Shown: positions 26,329 through 35,283, counted from the stretch's first letter. The stretch is 64,000 nt of DNA from Pseudokordiimonas caeni (GCF_026719705.1 NZ_JAPPRR010000002.1:869091-933090), one strand, 5' to 3'. Numbers and translations are program-made. Notes: a model not told the origin generated them from the letters alone.

Positions 26329-26922
26329 ATGTCGGCGGCGATTGTGGAACTGGGGCGGCACGAGCATGACCTGATCGGCGATATCATCGCCGACGGCTTC
26401 GCCGACGACCCGGTCAATCTCTGGGCCTATCAGGGCACATCGGGCATGCGACCGGTCTTCACGCTGCTGGCCCGGCATCTGTATCTGCCGCGGGGGTATG
26501 GCCACAAGACGCCGGACGGATCGGCCGGGGCCCTGTGGCTGCCGCCCGATAGCTCGTTCGACCTGCCCCTATGGCCCTCGGTGCAGGTGGCGGGCAACCT
26601 CCTGAAGCATGGCGGCATGAAGTCGGTCGGCAATATCCTGAAGCTCGATGCCTTCATGAAAAGTCGCAAGCCCAAGGCGCGCTATCATTATCTGTTCGCG
26701 ATTTCGGTACGCGCCGACCGGCAGGGGCAGGGCCTCGGCGGCGCCTTGATGCGCGAGGGGCTGAAGCGGGCGGACGCCGACCGGTTGCCTGCCTATCTTG
26801 AAAGCTCCAAGGCCTCGAATGTGCCTTTCTACCGCGCGCACGGTTTCGAGGTGATCGACGAAGTGGTGCCGGCCAAGGGCTGCCCGCCCATGTGGCGCAT
26901 GTGGCGCGATGCAAGGCTCTGA
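26329..26922 (+). CDS. GNAT family N-acetyltransferase
   Basis: 197 aa from ATG 26329, chosen because GGAGGAG lies 8 bp upstream. The acetyl-CoA motif is DRQGQGLGGALMREGLKRA; the preceding beta strand is YHYLFAISV and the C-terminal strand-helix is VPFYRAHGFEVIDEV. The first 100 residues include IADGFADDPVNLWAYQG, similar to acetyltransferases of unknown substrate near lipid genes. Divergent from the fatty acid desaturase. Confidence 0.88.
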   Translation: MSAAIVELGRHEHDLIGDIIADGFADDPVNLWAYQGTSGMRPVFTLLARHLYLPRGYGHKTPDGSAGALWLPPDSSFDLPLWPSVQVAGNLLKHGGMKSVGNILKLDAFMKSRKPKARYHYLFAISVRADRQGQGLGGALMREGLKRADADRLPAYLESSKASNVPFYRAHGFEVIDEVVPAKGCPPMWRMWRDARL

Positions 26923-27071
26923 ATCCGGATTTATTGCCAAATCGTTACCGATTCCGCTTTTACCCGCCCGCCTTCTGTGGTTTTTAAAGCTCAGGCCGGG
27001 CGGCTGACCGATTCCGCGGGGGGCGGACGGAGCGAGACCACGGCGACAATCAGAATAACTTCGGGGATGAT

Positions 27072-28814
27072 ATGGCTGAAACTCACCTTTCCGAACGTGC
27101 CGGTTCGCAAGAGCGCGAACTTCTGGGGCATCCGATCGGCCTTGCGGTCTGCTTCCTGACCGAGATGTGGGAGCGTTTTTCCTACTATGGCATGCGCACC
27201 ATCCTGGTCCTTTATCTCGTTAAATATCACCTGTTCGATGCCGGCAAGGCGAGCATGATCTACGGCGCCTATGCCGGGCTCGTTTACATGATGCCGATCA
27301 TCGGCGGCTATCTCGCTGACCGTTATCTCGGCAGCCGAAAGGCGGTGACTTACGGCGCGATCCTGCTGGTGGCCGGACACAGCCTGATGGCGGCCCACGG
27401 CCCGCATGCCGAACGGTATCTGACCATTGATGGCAACGAATATCAGGTTGAATTCGTTGAAGCGGCCGACAACAAGACGAACCAGACCGAGTTCATCACC
27501 ATGGACGGCACGCGGTACCGCGTGGATGCGGTGAAGGACGAGAGCGGCCGTTCTGCCGGTATCAACCTTGTGGCCGAGGGGCAGGAAGATCGCCTGATCG
27601 CGACTGCGGATTACGACATTCGCATCAAGCAGCATAGCGAATATCTGAGCATCTTCTTCCTCGCACTCGCCCTCATCATCACCGGTGTTGGCTTCCTGAA
27701 AGCCAATATCTCGACCATCGTTGGCGCGCTCTATGGCCCCAACGATCCGCGCCGCGACGGCGGTTTCTCGATCTTCTATATGGGGATCAACCTCGGTTCG
27801 GTGCTCTCGACGGCCCTCGTCGGTTATGTGGGCGAGAAATATGGCTGGAACTATGGCTTTGGCCTTGCCGGTATCGGCATGCTCTTTGGCCTGCTCGTCT
27901 TCCTTGGCGGCCAGAAACTTCTCGAAGGTCGGGCGGAGCCTTCCAATCCGGCGATCCTGAAAGAGAAGTCGCCGATCGGCATCAACAAGGAATGGACCAT
28001 TTACCTCAGCGGTATCCTGATGGTCGCCCTTGCCTGGTTCCTGATGCATTATCAGGAATTCGTCGGCCAGCTTCTGGGGCTTTCGGGCTTCGTGATGGTC
28101 GGTATCCTTGTCCTTTACAGCATCATGAACTGCGAGAAGGAAGACCGGCAGCGCCTGTGGGTCGCCACCTTCCTGATCGTGTTCCAGATGTTCTTCTGGG
28201 CGCTGTTCGAGCAGCAGGCGGCAAGCCTGACGCTGCTTGCCGACCAGCAGTTCGATCTCGATTTCCTTGGCATCACCTTCCTTGCCTCGCAGGTACAGCT
28301 TCTGAACCCGCTGTTCATCGTGATCTTCGCGCCTGTCATGGCGTGGCTCTGGGTGAAGCTGAACCACAAGAAGCTTGAGCCCTCGACACCGGCCAAGTTT
28401 GCCATCTCGATGCTGCTGATCGGCCTTGGCTATGTGGTCTTCGCATGGGGCATGGGGCTCGATGACAGCACCGAGAAGAGCTTCCTCTGGATGGTCTTCA
28501 TCTATATGTCGCTGACGCTTGCCGAGCTTTGCCTGTCGCCGGTCGGCCTTTCGATGGTGACGAAGCTGAGCGCGCCGCGCATCGTTGGCATGGTGATGGG
28601 TACCTGGTTCCTGTTCACCGCGATGGGCAACTATGCGGCCGGCTGGATCAGCTCGCTTGCAGGTGCTGCCGAACACGGCGCTGACGCCGGCCTTCTCGAC
28701 ATGGCGGCAACGATGGATGTGTACACCACCATCGGCCTGATCGCGATCGGGGTCGGGGCCTTCATCTTCGTGATGACGCCCCTCCTGAAAAAAGGTATGC
28801 ACGGCGTCCATTAA
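27072..28814 (+). CDS. POT/PTR family proton-dependent oligopeptide transporter with a periplasmic insert
   Basis: 580 aa, longer than the usual 490-510. The POT signatures EMWERFSYYGMR (E-x2-ERF-x-YYG, helix 1), GGYLADRYLG and FSIFYMGINLGS are intact. It imports di- and tripeptides with protons. Helices 3 and 4 are separated by about 80 hydrophilic residues (roughly 115-195) instead of a short loop; with N-in topology this insert is periplasmic. It contains two related units, YLTIDGNEYQVEFV and FITMDGTRYRVDAV. Downstream amidohydrolases and the exported peptidases elsewhere fit a peptide-using lifestyle. Confidence 0.93.
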   Translation: MAETHLSERAGSQERELLGHPIGLAVCFLTEMWERFSYYGMRTILVLYLVKYHLFDAGKASMIYGAYAGLVYMMPIIGGYLADRYLGSRKAVTYGAILLVAGHSLMAAHGPHAERYLTIDGNEYQVEFVEAADNKTNQTEFITMDGTRYRVDAVKDESGRSAGINLVAEGQEDRLIATADYDIRIKQHSEYLSIFFLALALIITGVGFLKANISTIVGALYGPNDPRRDGGFSIFYMGINLGSVLSTALVGYVGEKYGWNYGFGLAGIGMLFGLLVFLGGQKLLEGRAEPSNPAILKEKSPIGINKEWTIYLSGILMVALAWFLMHYQEFVGQLLGLSGFVMVGILVLYSIMNCEKEDRQRLWVATFLIVFQMFFWALFEQQAASLTLLADQQFDLDFLGITFLASQVQLLNPLFIVIFAPVMAWLWVKLNHKKLEPSTPAKFAISMLLIGLGYVVFAWGMGLDDSTEKSFLWMVFIYMSLTLAELCLSPVGLSMVTKLSAPRIVGMVMGTWFLFTAMGNYAAGWISSLAGAAEHGADAGLLDMAATMDVYTTIGLIAIGVGAFIFVMTPLLKKGMHGVH

Positions 28815-28837
28815 GAGACGCCATGATGCGAAATTCC

Positions 28838-28873
28838 GGCGGCGGGCCTTCGGGTCCGCCGCTTTGCTTTTTG
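28838..28873 (+). terminator. intrinsic terminator after the POT transporter
   Basis: A GC-rich hairpin GGCGGCGGGCC-TTCG-GGTCCGCCGC followed by TTTGCTTTTT, about 25 bp past the stop codon. Confidence 0.75.
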
Positions 28874-28997
28874 GAATGCGTCAACTTTGCGTGCGATAAA
28901 CCAATGTTTACCACGGAAGTAGATGACAGGCTGCTTGCGTGGTTGCTACGCTGCCATCCGAAGTGCCCGAAAAGGGACCTCACAGGGAGGCTAGAAA

Positions 28998-30434
28998 ATG
29001 ACACGTTGGAAAGCGTCGGCACATCGCCGACTGGCTGGCGGCATTGCCGTTGCCGCCGTGGCTGTGACCCTCGCAGCCTGCTCACCGGAGGGCGAACGTC
29101 AGCCCTTCGTCGGGATCGACAAGGACCCGTTCCCGTCCACCTATACCCCGCTTGAAAGCCAGACGACGCTGATCATCAATGCCAACATCTATGATGGCAA
29201 GGGCGGCGAGATCGAAGGCGGCGCCATCCTGATGGAAGGCGGCAAGATCAAGGCGGTGGGCCAGTCCATCGCGGCGCCCGATGGCGCAAAGGTGATCGAC
29301 GCTGCCGGCCGCTGGGTCACACCCGGCATCATCGATGTGCATAGCCACCTCGGCGTTTATCCGAGCCCGAGCGTGTCGTCGCATTCCGACGGCAACGAGG
29401 TCGGCGAGCCGGTGACGGCGGACGCATGGGTCGAGCATTCGAACTGGCCGCAGGATCCGGGCTTCTGGCGCGCAGCTGCGGGTGGCATCACCGCGCTGCA
29501 ACTGCTGCCGGGGTCGGCGAACCTTGTGGGTGGCCGCTCGGTTACCCTGAAAAACGTTCCCGGCCGCACCGGTCAGGACATGAAGTTTCCGGGCGCGCCC
29601 TACGGCATGAAAATGGCGTGTGGCGAGAACCCGAAACGCGTTTACGGCAGCGGCGACAATAATGTGTTGCACCGGCCCTCGACCCGCATGGGCAACGTGG
29701 CGGGCTACCGTCAGGCCTGGGCGGATGCCCAGAATTATTCGCGCGAATGGAAGAAGTATGAAGCCGACTACAAGGCCGGCAAGAACGTGCTGCCGCCGAA
29801 GCGCGACCTGAAGCTTGAAACGCTCGCAGGCGTGCTGGACGGTGAAATTCTAGTGCATATGCACTGCTACCGTGCCGACGAGATGGCGACGATGATCGAT
29901 GTGATGAAGGAATTCAATTACCAGATCGCGTCATTCCAGCATGCGGTGGAAGCCTACAAGATCGCCGACAAGCTGGCCGAGAACAAGATTTGCGGCGCCA
30001 TGTGGGCTGACTGGTGGGGCTTCAAGATGGAAGCCTTTGATGGCATCCGCGAGAATATCCCCTTCATGCATGAAGCCGGTGCCTGCGCTATCGTCCATTC
30101 GGATGATGATCTTGGCATCCAGCGCCTCAACCAGGAAGCCGCCAAGGCCCTTTCCGATGGCCAGCGTGCTGGTGTGAAAATAACGAAGGCCGAAGCCTGG
30201 CAGTGGCTCAGCCTCAATCCGGCCAAGTCGCTCGGCATCGCCGAGAAGACCGGTTCGCTTGAGGTCGGCAAGGATGCAGACGTGGTGCTGTGGTCGGCCA
30301 ACCCCTACAGCGTTTACGCCAAGGCGGACGTCACCTTTGTGGACGGCGCCGTGACCTATGACCGCCATGACCCGGCGAAGCGTCCGGTTTCGGACTTCGA
30401 GCTCGGCCAGCCCGGTGAAGGAGACATGAAATGA
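28998..30434 (+). CDS. amidohydrolase family lipoprotein, metal site intact
   Basis: 478 aa. Lipoprotein signal with lipobox VTLAAC (C28). The amidohydrolase barrel carries the metal ligands H115 and H117 in DVHSHLG, later His residues in HMHCYRADE and SFQHAVEAYK, and the catalytic Asp in VHSDDDLGIQR. The C-terminal composite domain with KDADVVLWSANPYSVYAKAD is like imidazolonepropionase- or dipeptidase-related enzymes. It may hydrolyse a cyclic amide or a dipeptide on the outer side of the inner membrane or the outer membrane. It overlaps by 4 bp the next gene, a sister protein that lacks these ligands, so the two are made together. Confidence 0.88.
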   Translation: MTRWKASAHRRLAGGIAVAAVAVTLAACSPEGERQPFVGIDKDPFPSTYTPLESQTTLIINANIYDGKGGEIEGGAILMEGGKIKAVGQSIAAPDGAKVIDAAGRWVTPGIIDVHSHLGVYPSPSVSSHSDGNEVGEPVTADAWVEHSNWPQDPGFWRAAAGGITALQLLPGSANLVGGRSVTLKNVPGRTGQDMKFPGAPYGMKMACGENPKRVYGSGDNNVLHRPSTRMGNVAGYRQAWADAQNYSREWKKYEADYKAGKNVLPPKRDLKLETLAGVLDGEILVHMHCYRADEMATMIDVMKEFNYQIASFQHAVEAYKIADKLAENKICGAMWADWWGFKMEAFDGIRENIPFMHEAGACAIVHSDDDLGIQRLNQEAAKALSDGQRAGVKITKAEAWQWLSLNPAKSLGIAEKTGSLEVGKDADVVLWSANPYSVYAKADVTFVDGAVTYDRHDPAKRPVSDFELGQPGEGDMK

Positions 30435-31690
30435 AGATGATCCGTTCCATGCTCGCCCTGTCGCTGCTGACAGGGTTTTCGACCGCAGCGATGGCCGAGA
30501 ATATCGCCGTGACAGGCGGCACCGCCTACACCAAGGGCGGCTACGGCAAGGTTGAAAACGCAACAGTGCTGATCGCCGATGGCAAGATCCAGTCGGTGAC
30601 CGCCGCTGGTGCGGTGCCGGATGGCTACAAGGTGATCGATGCCGCAGGCAAGATCGTCACGGTCGGCCTCATGGTTTCCGAAACCACGCTTGGCCTCACC
30701 GAGGTCGGCTTCTCGGCCGGGATCGACGACGGTTCGGTCAAGGGCGATACCTCGATCCCGCTGGACGCCACCGATGGCATCAACCCCGACAGCGTTCTCA
30801 TCCCGGTTACCCGGATCGAGGGCGTGACCCGCGCCTATACTGGCCTTGAAGGCACCAAGGACATGTGGCTTGGCCAGGGGGCGGTGATCCATCTGGGCAA
30901 CGGCCCCGACCTTGTGGTGAAGCGTCATGCGGCCCTCGGGCTTGAGCTTGACGAGGGTGCAGCCTCCAGCAACGGCGGCAGCCGTGTGGCGCTCTGGTAC
31001 GCGGTACGCTCCAAGCTCGACGGCGCGAAAACCGGCGGCAAGGATGACAAGGACGACAAGGAAAAGAAAGACGCAAAGCCCGATCCCGAGAAGGACGTGC
31101 TGGCCCGTGTCCTGAAGGGCGAGCAGCCGCTTCTGGTGGAAGCGGACCGTGCCTCCGACATCCGCAAGGTGATCGAACTGAAGAAGGCCTACGGCGTCAA
31201 GGTCATCCTCTACGGGGCGGCCGAAGCATGGCGTGTGGCCGATGAACTGGCGGCGGCGCAGATTCCGGTGATCGTCAACCCGGTCCAGAACCTGCCGGGC
31301 TCGTTCGATACGCTGGGTGCCACGCAGGAAAATGCTGCGCGCCTTCACAAGGCGGGCGTCAAGATCGCTCTTGTCGGGCTTGGTACCGACAATGCGCGCC
31401 TTATGCCGCAATATGCGGGCAACGCGGTGGCGAACGGCCTGCCGTGGGAAGCCGCGATGGACGCCATGACGGTGAATCCCGCCGAGATGTTCGGCGTGGC
31501 GGACAGCTACGGCACGCTTGAAGCTGGCAAGGATGCTGATGTGGTGGTCTGGTCGGGTGATCCGCTGGAGCTTTCGTCGGCACCCGAGCACGTGCTGATC
31601 AAGGGCGAGGAAATCCCGCTCGTGAGCCGCCAGACCAAGCTTGCCGAGCGTTATCACCCGGTGAGCCGCGCGCCTGAATACAAGCGCTGA
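30431..31690 (+). CDS. amidohydrolase-like exported protein lacking the metal ligands
   Basis: 419 aa with a signal peptide (cleavage near AAMAEN). The fold is recognisable from VLIADGKIQSV, GAAEAWRVADELAAAQIPVI and KDADVVVWSGDPLELSSAP. However the metal motif HxH in the usual G-L-I-D-x-H-S-H-L-G stretch reads G-L-M-V-S-E-T-T-L-G (79-88), and the later His positions are also replaced (LVEADRASDI, VILYGAAEAW). A Lys/Asp-rich linker at about 195-220 interrupts the barrel. It is probably a non-catalytic partner of the intact enzyme encoded just upstream, although a different chemistry cannot be excluded. Confidence 0.82.
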   Translation: MKMIRSMLALSLLTGFSTAAMAENIAVTGGTAYTKGGYGKVENATVLIADGKIQSVTAAGAVPDGYKVIDAAGKIVTVGLMVSETTLGLTEVGFSAGIDDGSVKGDTSIPLDATDGINPDSVLIPVTRIEGVTRAYTGLEGTKDMWLGQGAVIHLGNGPDLVVKRHAALGLELDEGAASSNGGSRVALWYAVRSKLDGAKTGGKDDKDDKEKKDAKPDPEKDVLARVLKGEQPLLVEADRASDIRKVIELKKAYGVKVILYGAAEAWRVADELAAAQIPVIVNPVQNLPGSFDTLGATQENAARLHKAGVKIALVGLGTDNARLMPQYAGNAVANGLPWEAAMDAMTVNPAEMFGVADSYGTLEAGKDADVVVWSGDPLELSSAPEHVLIKGEEIPLVSRQTKLAERYHPVSRAPEYKR

Positions 31691-31722
31691 AGACTGCGGC
31701 CTGATCGCGGTATGAAGGAGGG

Positions 31723-31746
31723 GCTGCTGCGGCGGCCCCTTTTTTG
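31723..31746 (+). terminator. intrinsic terminator after the amidohydrolase pair
   Basis: GGGGCTGC and GCGGCCCC form an 8-bp stem with one G-U pair and a 4-nt loop, followed by six T residues. Confidence 0.75.
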
Positions 31747-31761
31747 AGCGAGGGAGGAACC

Positions 31762-32274
31762 ATGAAACAGAATGACAGCGACCTGTATGTGAAGCCGGTG
31801 CCGGATGAGGACGCGGAAGCTTTCCGTGCCATGCTCGACGAGCCCGAAGTGGCCCGCAACACCGGCAGCATTCCCAAGAATCCGGATATGGCCTGGACGC
31901 TGCAGCGTCTTGCCGACCGCCGCCGGATCGAGGCGGAGACCGGCGAGATGGTGGACCGGGGCGTGTATCTGGGTGAGACGCTTGTCGGCATGGCGACCTT
32001 CTTCCGCAACAAGGCGGGAGAGATCGAGATCGGCTATCTGGTGCATGCCGACTGGCGCGGTCGTGGCATTGCCACCTATGCCTGCCATGCGGCCATCGCG
32101 CTTGCCCGGTCCTTCGGACACACGGGCACGCTTGTGGCGGCTTATGCCAAGGACAATCCATCGAGCGGGCGGGTGCTTGAAAAGGCCGGCTTCAAGCCTG
32201 ACGGCGAAGGCAGCTTCACCTCGCTCGGACGGGGCGTCGATATCGATTGCTGGCGGATGCGGCTGGAGCCCTGA
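31762..32274 (+). CDS. GNAT family acetyltransferase, RimJ/RimL-like
   Basis: 170 aa from ATG 31762 with GGGAGG nine bases upstream. Like ribosomal-protein acetyltransferases it has a central beta strand IEIGYLVHADWRGRGIATYACHAAIALA, where RGRGIA binds acetyl-CoA, and a later NPSSGRVLEKAGFKPDGE. The natural substrate is unknown; related proteins acetylate N-terminal residues or aminoglycosides. It runs toward, and ends 15 bp from, the convergent serine hydrolase-like gene. Confidence 0.87.
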   Translation: MKQNDSDLYVKPVPDEDAEAFRAMLDEPEVARNTGSIPKNPDMAWTLQRLADRRRIEAETGEMVDRGVYLGETLVGMATFFRNKAGEIEIGYLVHADWRGRGIATYACHAAIALARSFGHTGTLVAAYAKDNPSSGRVLEKAGFKPDGEGSFTSLGRGVDIDCWRMRLEP

Positions 32275-32289
32275 GGCCCCAGCCCTTCA

Positions 32290-33813
32290 TCAATCCTTCT
32301 TGTCTTTTTCCGGTGTAGCCGGCGCCTGCAGCGGGATCGGCGCGTTGAGGCGCTCCAGCACCCTCACCGCATTCACGTTCGTCGGGTCGATCTGCAGGGA
32401 CTTCTGGTAGTTTGCGATGGCGGCATCCTTGTCGCCGGAGGCGAGCTTGGCTTCACCAAGGCTATCCCAGACATTGGCCGAATTCGGATAGTCGCGGGCA
32501 TTCAGTTCAAACAGCGTCAGCGCTTCGGCGGTCATGCCCTTGAACAGCAGTTCGTAGCCGACCTTGTTGATGATCAGTTCGGTGGATAGCGTCTGGAAGT
32601 TCGGGTCGGCCCGGAAGGCATCATAGCGCGCCAGCGCGTCTTTCGTCTGGCCCGACCGCATCAGCACATAGAGCCGGTCGCCGATCATTTCGAGCGGGTT
32701 GCCGAACTGCGGGTCATAGATCGTGGCGATCCCTTGCGCCAGCGTCGGCAGCTGGAAGGGCAGGTGCGAGCCGTTGATCTGCAGGATGATGGTCACATCC
32801 TTGCCCTTGCCGTCGCGCGGCACGAAGTGGCGAATGTCGCCAAGCCCTGCGCCACTGGCGCCGAACACTTCAAAACGCGGGGTCGCGGCATATTCGAAAA
32901 GGGTGGTGAAGGGCAGGGCGCGATCCCCTTCCATCTCGGGCGTCATCGCGGCCTTCAGTGTCTTTTTCGAGAGGATCTTGCCGGACAGCAACAGACGCAT
33001 CCAGTCGGCGATCTCTGCCGACGAGGCATTGAGGCCGAGGGTTGCAAACTCGAAGCGCGGCAGGTCAAGGTCACTGCGGCGCTCAAGCGTCAGCCCCTCG
33101 GGGCCGGGCGGCAGGGCCTGATAGATTTCGGACCGGTTGGGGATCAGCACCCGGCTGCCGCCATAGGCCGCATCCGTCAGCTGGTAGCGCTCGAAAATCT
33201 CGCCTTTCATGAAACCTTCGAACGGGCGGCCTGAGGCTTTTTCGACGACAGCAGCAAGGAGCAGGTCATCGGTGCGGCTGATGGCCGTTTTGGTGCCGGG
33301 TTCGAAGACGAGCGGGGCGCGGGCGACCATCAGAACGGCTTCATCGGCGCTCGCAGGCGCACGACCGCCGTTGACGGCGGGGTTGGCATAATCCGCTAGG
33401 CCGGACCGGCGAGTCAGCAGGTGCCGGACAGTAATCGCCTCCCATTTGGCAGGCAGCGCCGGCAGCAGCACGCGAATCGAATCGTCAAGCTTCAGCTTGC
33501 GGTCCTCGACAAGCTCAAGCACCGCGGCCGCGTTGAAGAAACGGGTCATGGTGGCAAGCGGGAACCGCGTATCGCGGTTCACCGGCACCTGATGCTCGAT
33601 GCTGGCGGTGCCGAAGGTCTGTACATAGGAAGTTTTGCCGTCCACCAGCACGGCAAGGCTGAGGCCCGGGACGCCATAACGCTCGATCGCGAGGCGCAAG
33701 TAAGCGTCCAGTTCGCGGTCCGGCGTTTCGGCGCGGGCAAGGCCGGGCAGCAGGGCAATAGCGCCGAGTACCAGAACAGTTGCAAGGCGAAGGTGGTGGA
33801 GAATGGCGGTCAT
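32290..33813 (-). CDS. beta-lactamase/serine hydrolase-fold protein with lost catalytic motifs and a C-terminal TPR
   Basis: 507 aa from ATG 33813, with a signal peptide (about 1-28, ending LARA-E). Residues 30-390 follow the class C beta-lactamase-like family (ERYGVPGLSLAVLVDG, VRHLLTRRSGLADYAN, FEPGTKT), but the SxxK motif aligns with T88-M-T-R91, the YxN motif with I178-S-R180, and the third motif (HxG-like) with GASGAGLG. All nucleophile and base positions are therefore replaced. Residues 400-505 contain tetratricopeptide-like helices (SANVWDSLGEAKLASGDKDAAIANY). It is probably a periplasmic binding or scaffolding protein rather than an esterase. Confidence 0.82.
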   Translation of the reverse strand: MTAILHHLRLATVLVLGAIALLPGLARAETPDRELDAYLRLAIERYGVPGLSLAVLVDGKTSYVQTFGTASIEHQVPVNRDTRFPLATMTRFFNAAAVLELVEDRKLKLDDSIRVLLPALPAKWEAITVRHLLTRRSGLADYANPAVNGGRAPASADEAVLMVARAPLVFEPGTKTAISRTDDLLLAAVVEKASGRPFEGFMKGEIFERYQLTDAAYGGSRVLIPNRSEIYQALPPGPEGLTLERRSDLDLPRFEFATLGLNASSAEIADWMRLLLSGKILSKKTLKAAMTPEMEGDRALPFTTLFEYAATPRFEVFGASGAGLGDIRHFVPRDGKGKDVTIILQINGSHLPFQLPTLAQGIATIYDPQFGNPLEMIGDRLYVLMRSGQTKDALARYDAFRADPNFQTLSTELIINKVGYELLFKGMTAEALTLFELNARDYPNSANVWDSLGEAKLASGDKDAAIANYQKSLQIDPTNVNAVRVLERLNAPIPLQAPATPEKDKKD

Positions 33814-33863
33814 GGAAATTCCCGGTTTGTGCAGGCTTATTGCTGTTGCTGTGCGCGACCCTA

Positions 33864-34796
33864 TCATGCGGCACCCCGCGTGCGATCACTTTTCGCCTCT
33901 GACGGACGCATCACGCGCTGGATGGTACGGCCCAGGGCCTCGAAGGTTGTGGCGCGCGGATTGGTGTGGCGCCAGATGAGGCCGATGGTACGCACGGGCG
34001 TTGCGTCGGAGAAGGTCGCGACATCGACCCCCGCATCTGCGGCCAGTCCTGCTTCCACGGCCATGCCGGGCAGCAGCGTGATGCCGTGGCCTGCTGCCAC
34101 CATCTGCACGATGGTGTGGAGACTGGTGCCGGCGAGTGCGGCTTCGGCCGATTTGCCCATCAGGGCGCAGGCTGCGAGTGCATGGTCCCGCAGGCAGTGG
34201 CCTTCTTCGAGGAGTAGCAGCTTTTCCTGTGATATCTGGTCGCGGCGGATGGTCTTGCCCGGGGCCTTGCCCGGCGGATAGGCCGCAACGAAAGGATCCT
34301 CGAAAAGCGGCATTTCCACGACCTCGCCACATGCGAAGGGCAGGGCATAAAGAACAAGGTCAAGGTCGCCGGTGCGGATCAGTTCGCACAGCTCGGACGA
34401 TTTGTCCTCGCGCAGGTGCAGCTCGATCCCCGGCAGGTCGGCACGGATCGCCGGCATGATGCGCGGCAGGATGAAGGGCGCGATGGTCGGGATGATGCCA
34501 AGGCGAACTATACCGGTCAGCGGATCCTGGGCGGCGGCGGCCATGCTGGTCAGATCCTCCACATCATTGAGGATTTTCTGGGCGCGGCGCACCACTTCCT
34601 GCCCGATGGCAGTGAACATCACATTGCGCTTGGTGCGTTCCACAAGCTGTGCGCCGAGAAGACTTTCAAGCTCCTGAATGCCGGCGGAAAGTGTCGATTG
34701 TGTGACGTGACACAGGGTGGCCGCTTTGCCGAAATGGTTCGTGCGGTGCAGTGCCGTCAGATACTTGAGCTGTTTGAAGGTGGGCGGAAATATCAT
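33864..34796 (-). CDS. oxyR: hydrogen peroxide sensor OxyR (LysR family)
   Basis: 310 aa. N-terminal helix-turn-helix (FKQLKYLTALHRTNHFGKAA then QSTLSAGIQELESLLGAQLVERT). The redox pair is present as C201 and C210 in EEGHCLRDHALAAC, equivalent to E. coli C199 and C208, and this motif with LLLLEEGHCL separates OxyR from other LysR proteins. Oxidation by peroxide forms a disulfide and switches on antioxidant genes. No catalase or peroxidase gene is adjacent in the window, so the regulon is elsewhere. A near-consensus promoter lies just upstream. Confidence 0.92.
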   Translation of the reverse strand: MIFPPTFKQLKYLTALHRTNHFGKAATLCHVTQSTLSAGIQELESLLGAQLVERTKRNVMFTAIGQEVVRRAQKILNDVEDLTSMAAAAQDPLTGIVRLGIIPTIAPFILPRIMPAIRADLPGIELHLREDKSSELCELIRTGDLDLVLYALPFACGEVVEMPLFEDPFVAAYPPGKAPGKTIRRDQISQEKLLLLEEGHCLRDHALAACALMGKSAEAALAGTSLHTIVQMVAAGHGITLLPGMAVEAGLAADAGVDVATFSDATPVRTIGLIWRHTNPRATTFEALGRTIQRVMRPSEAKSDRTRGAA

Positions 34797-34838
34797 CGAC
34801 TTTACCGATCAGAGTGAGAGGTTCAATTCGTTGGATCG

Positions 34839-34867
34839 ATTATAGGCATGTGCGGCATACTTGCCAA
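34839..34867 (-). promoter_or_regulatory. oxyR promoter (TTGGCA-N17-TATAAT)
   Basis: On the minus strand TTGGCA (34862-34867) and a perfect TATAAT (34839-34844) are 17 bp apart, giving a leader of about 35 nt before the oxyR ATG. This is the best sigma-70-type promoter in the window. Confidence 0.7.
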
Positions 34868-35155
34868 CAAGAACACAAGACAAGGGTCGAAGATCAACGA
34901 CAGCGAAACGACGATCCGACCGGAATTCCCTGCACTTCAGGGTGCAGGGTGATGAAGCGCAGTGCCGAAGTGTCCTGAAAAGGCTTCCTCGCTGGCCACG
35001 GCAGGGCCATGGCGCTGCGGCTGTCGCCGAGGCCGCGTCGAACTTTCGGCGCGGCCGAGGGCGGCGGAGGACAGAAATTTGTGCAGCGAAGTATACAAAC
35101 GCTGCAGCAAAGTGATCCGCTTGCCGGCGCCTGCGTAAGAATCAACAGCCCCCCA

Positions 35156-35241
35156 GCCGGACCCGTTTGCCCCCTTGCTAGCCCGGGGTCCGGCCCAGCC
35201 GGGGCGGCGCGTCACCGGGAAACCGGTGGCGCTGCCGCCCC
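35156..35241 (+). ncRNA. possible structured RNA: two adjacent long-stem hairpins, one with a GAAA loop
   Basis: Stem one pairs GCCGGACCC (35156-35164) with GGGTCCGGC (35186-35194). Stem two pairs 35201-35218 with 35223-35241: 18 pairs, one G-U and one bulge, closed by the stable tetraloop GAAA when read on the plus strand. On the minus strand the loop would be TTTC, less stable, which is why I assign the plus strand. There is no promoter or terminator I can tie to it, and no match to RNase P, tmRNA or SRP signature sequences. It may equally be a relic of a repeat or a mobile element. Confidence 0.3.
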
Positions 35242-35283
35242 GGATGCTTTCTCCGAAAAACGCCAGAATTCCAACAGTTTTTG

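Noticed and set aside
26991-28811. Minus-strand open frame of 606 codons
   Set aside because: Antisense of the POT transporter; His/Asp-rich low-complexity translation without a start context.
34861-35115. Possible small genes in the oxyR-tadC gap (both strands)
   Set aside because: Translations are Arg- or Cys/Pro-rich with no start context; hairpins explain the region better.
35156-35241. Possible RNase P RNA, tmRNA or SRP RNA
   Set aside because: None of the signature sequences of these RNAs can be found around the hairpins.
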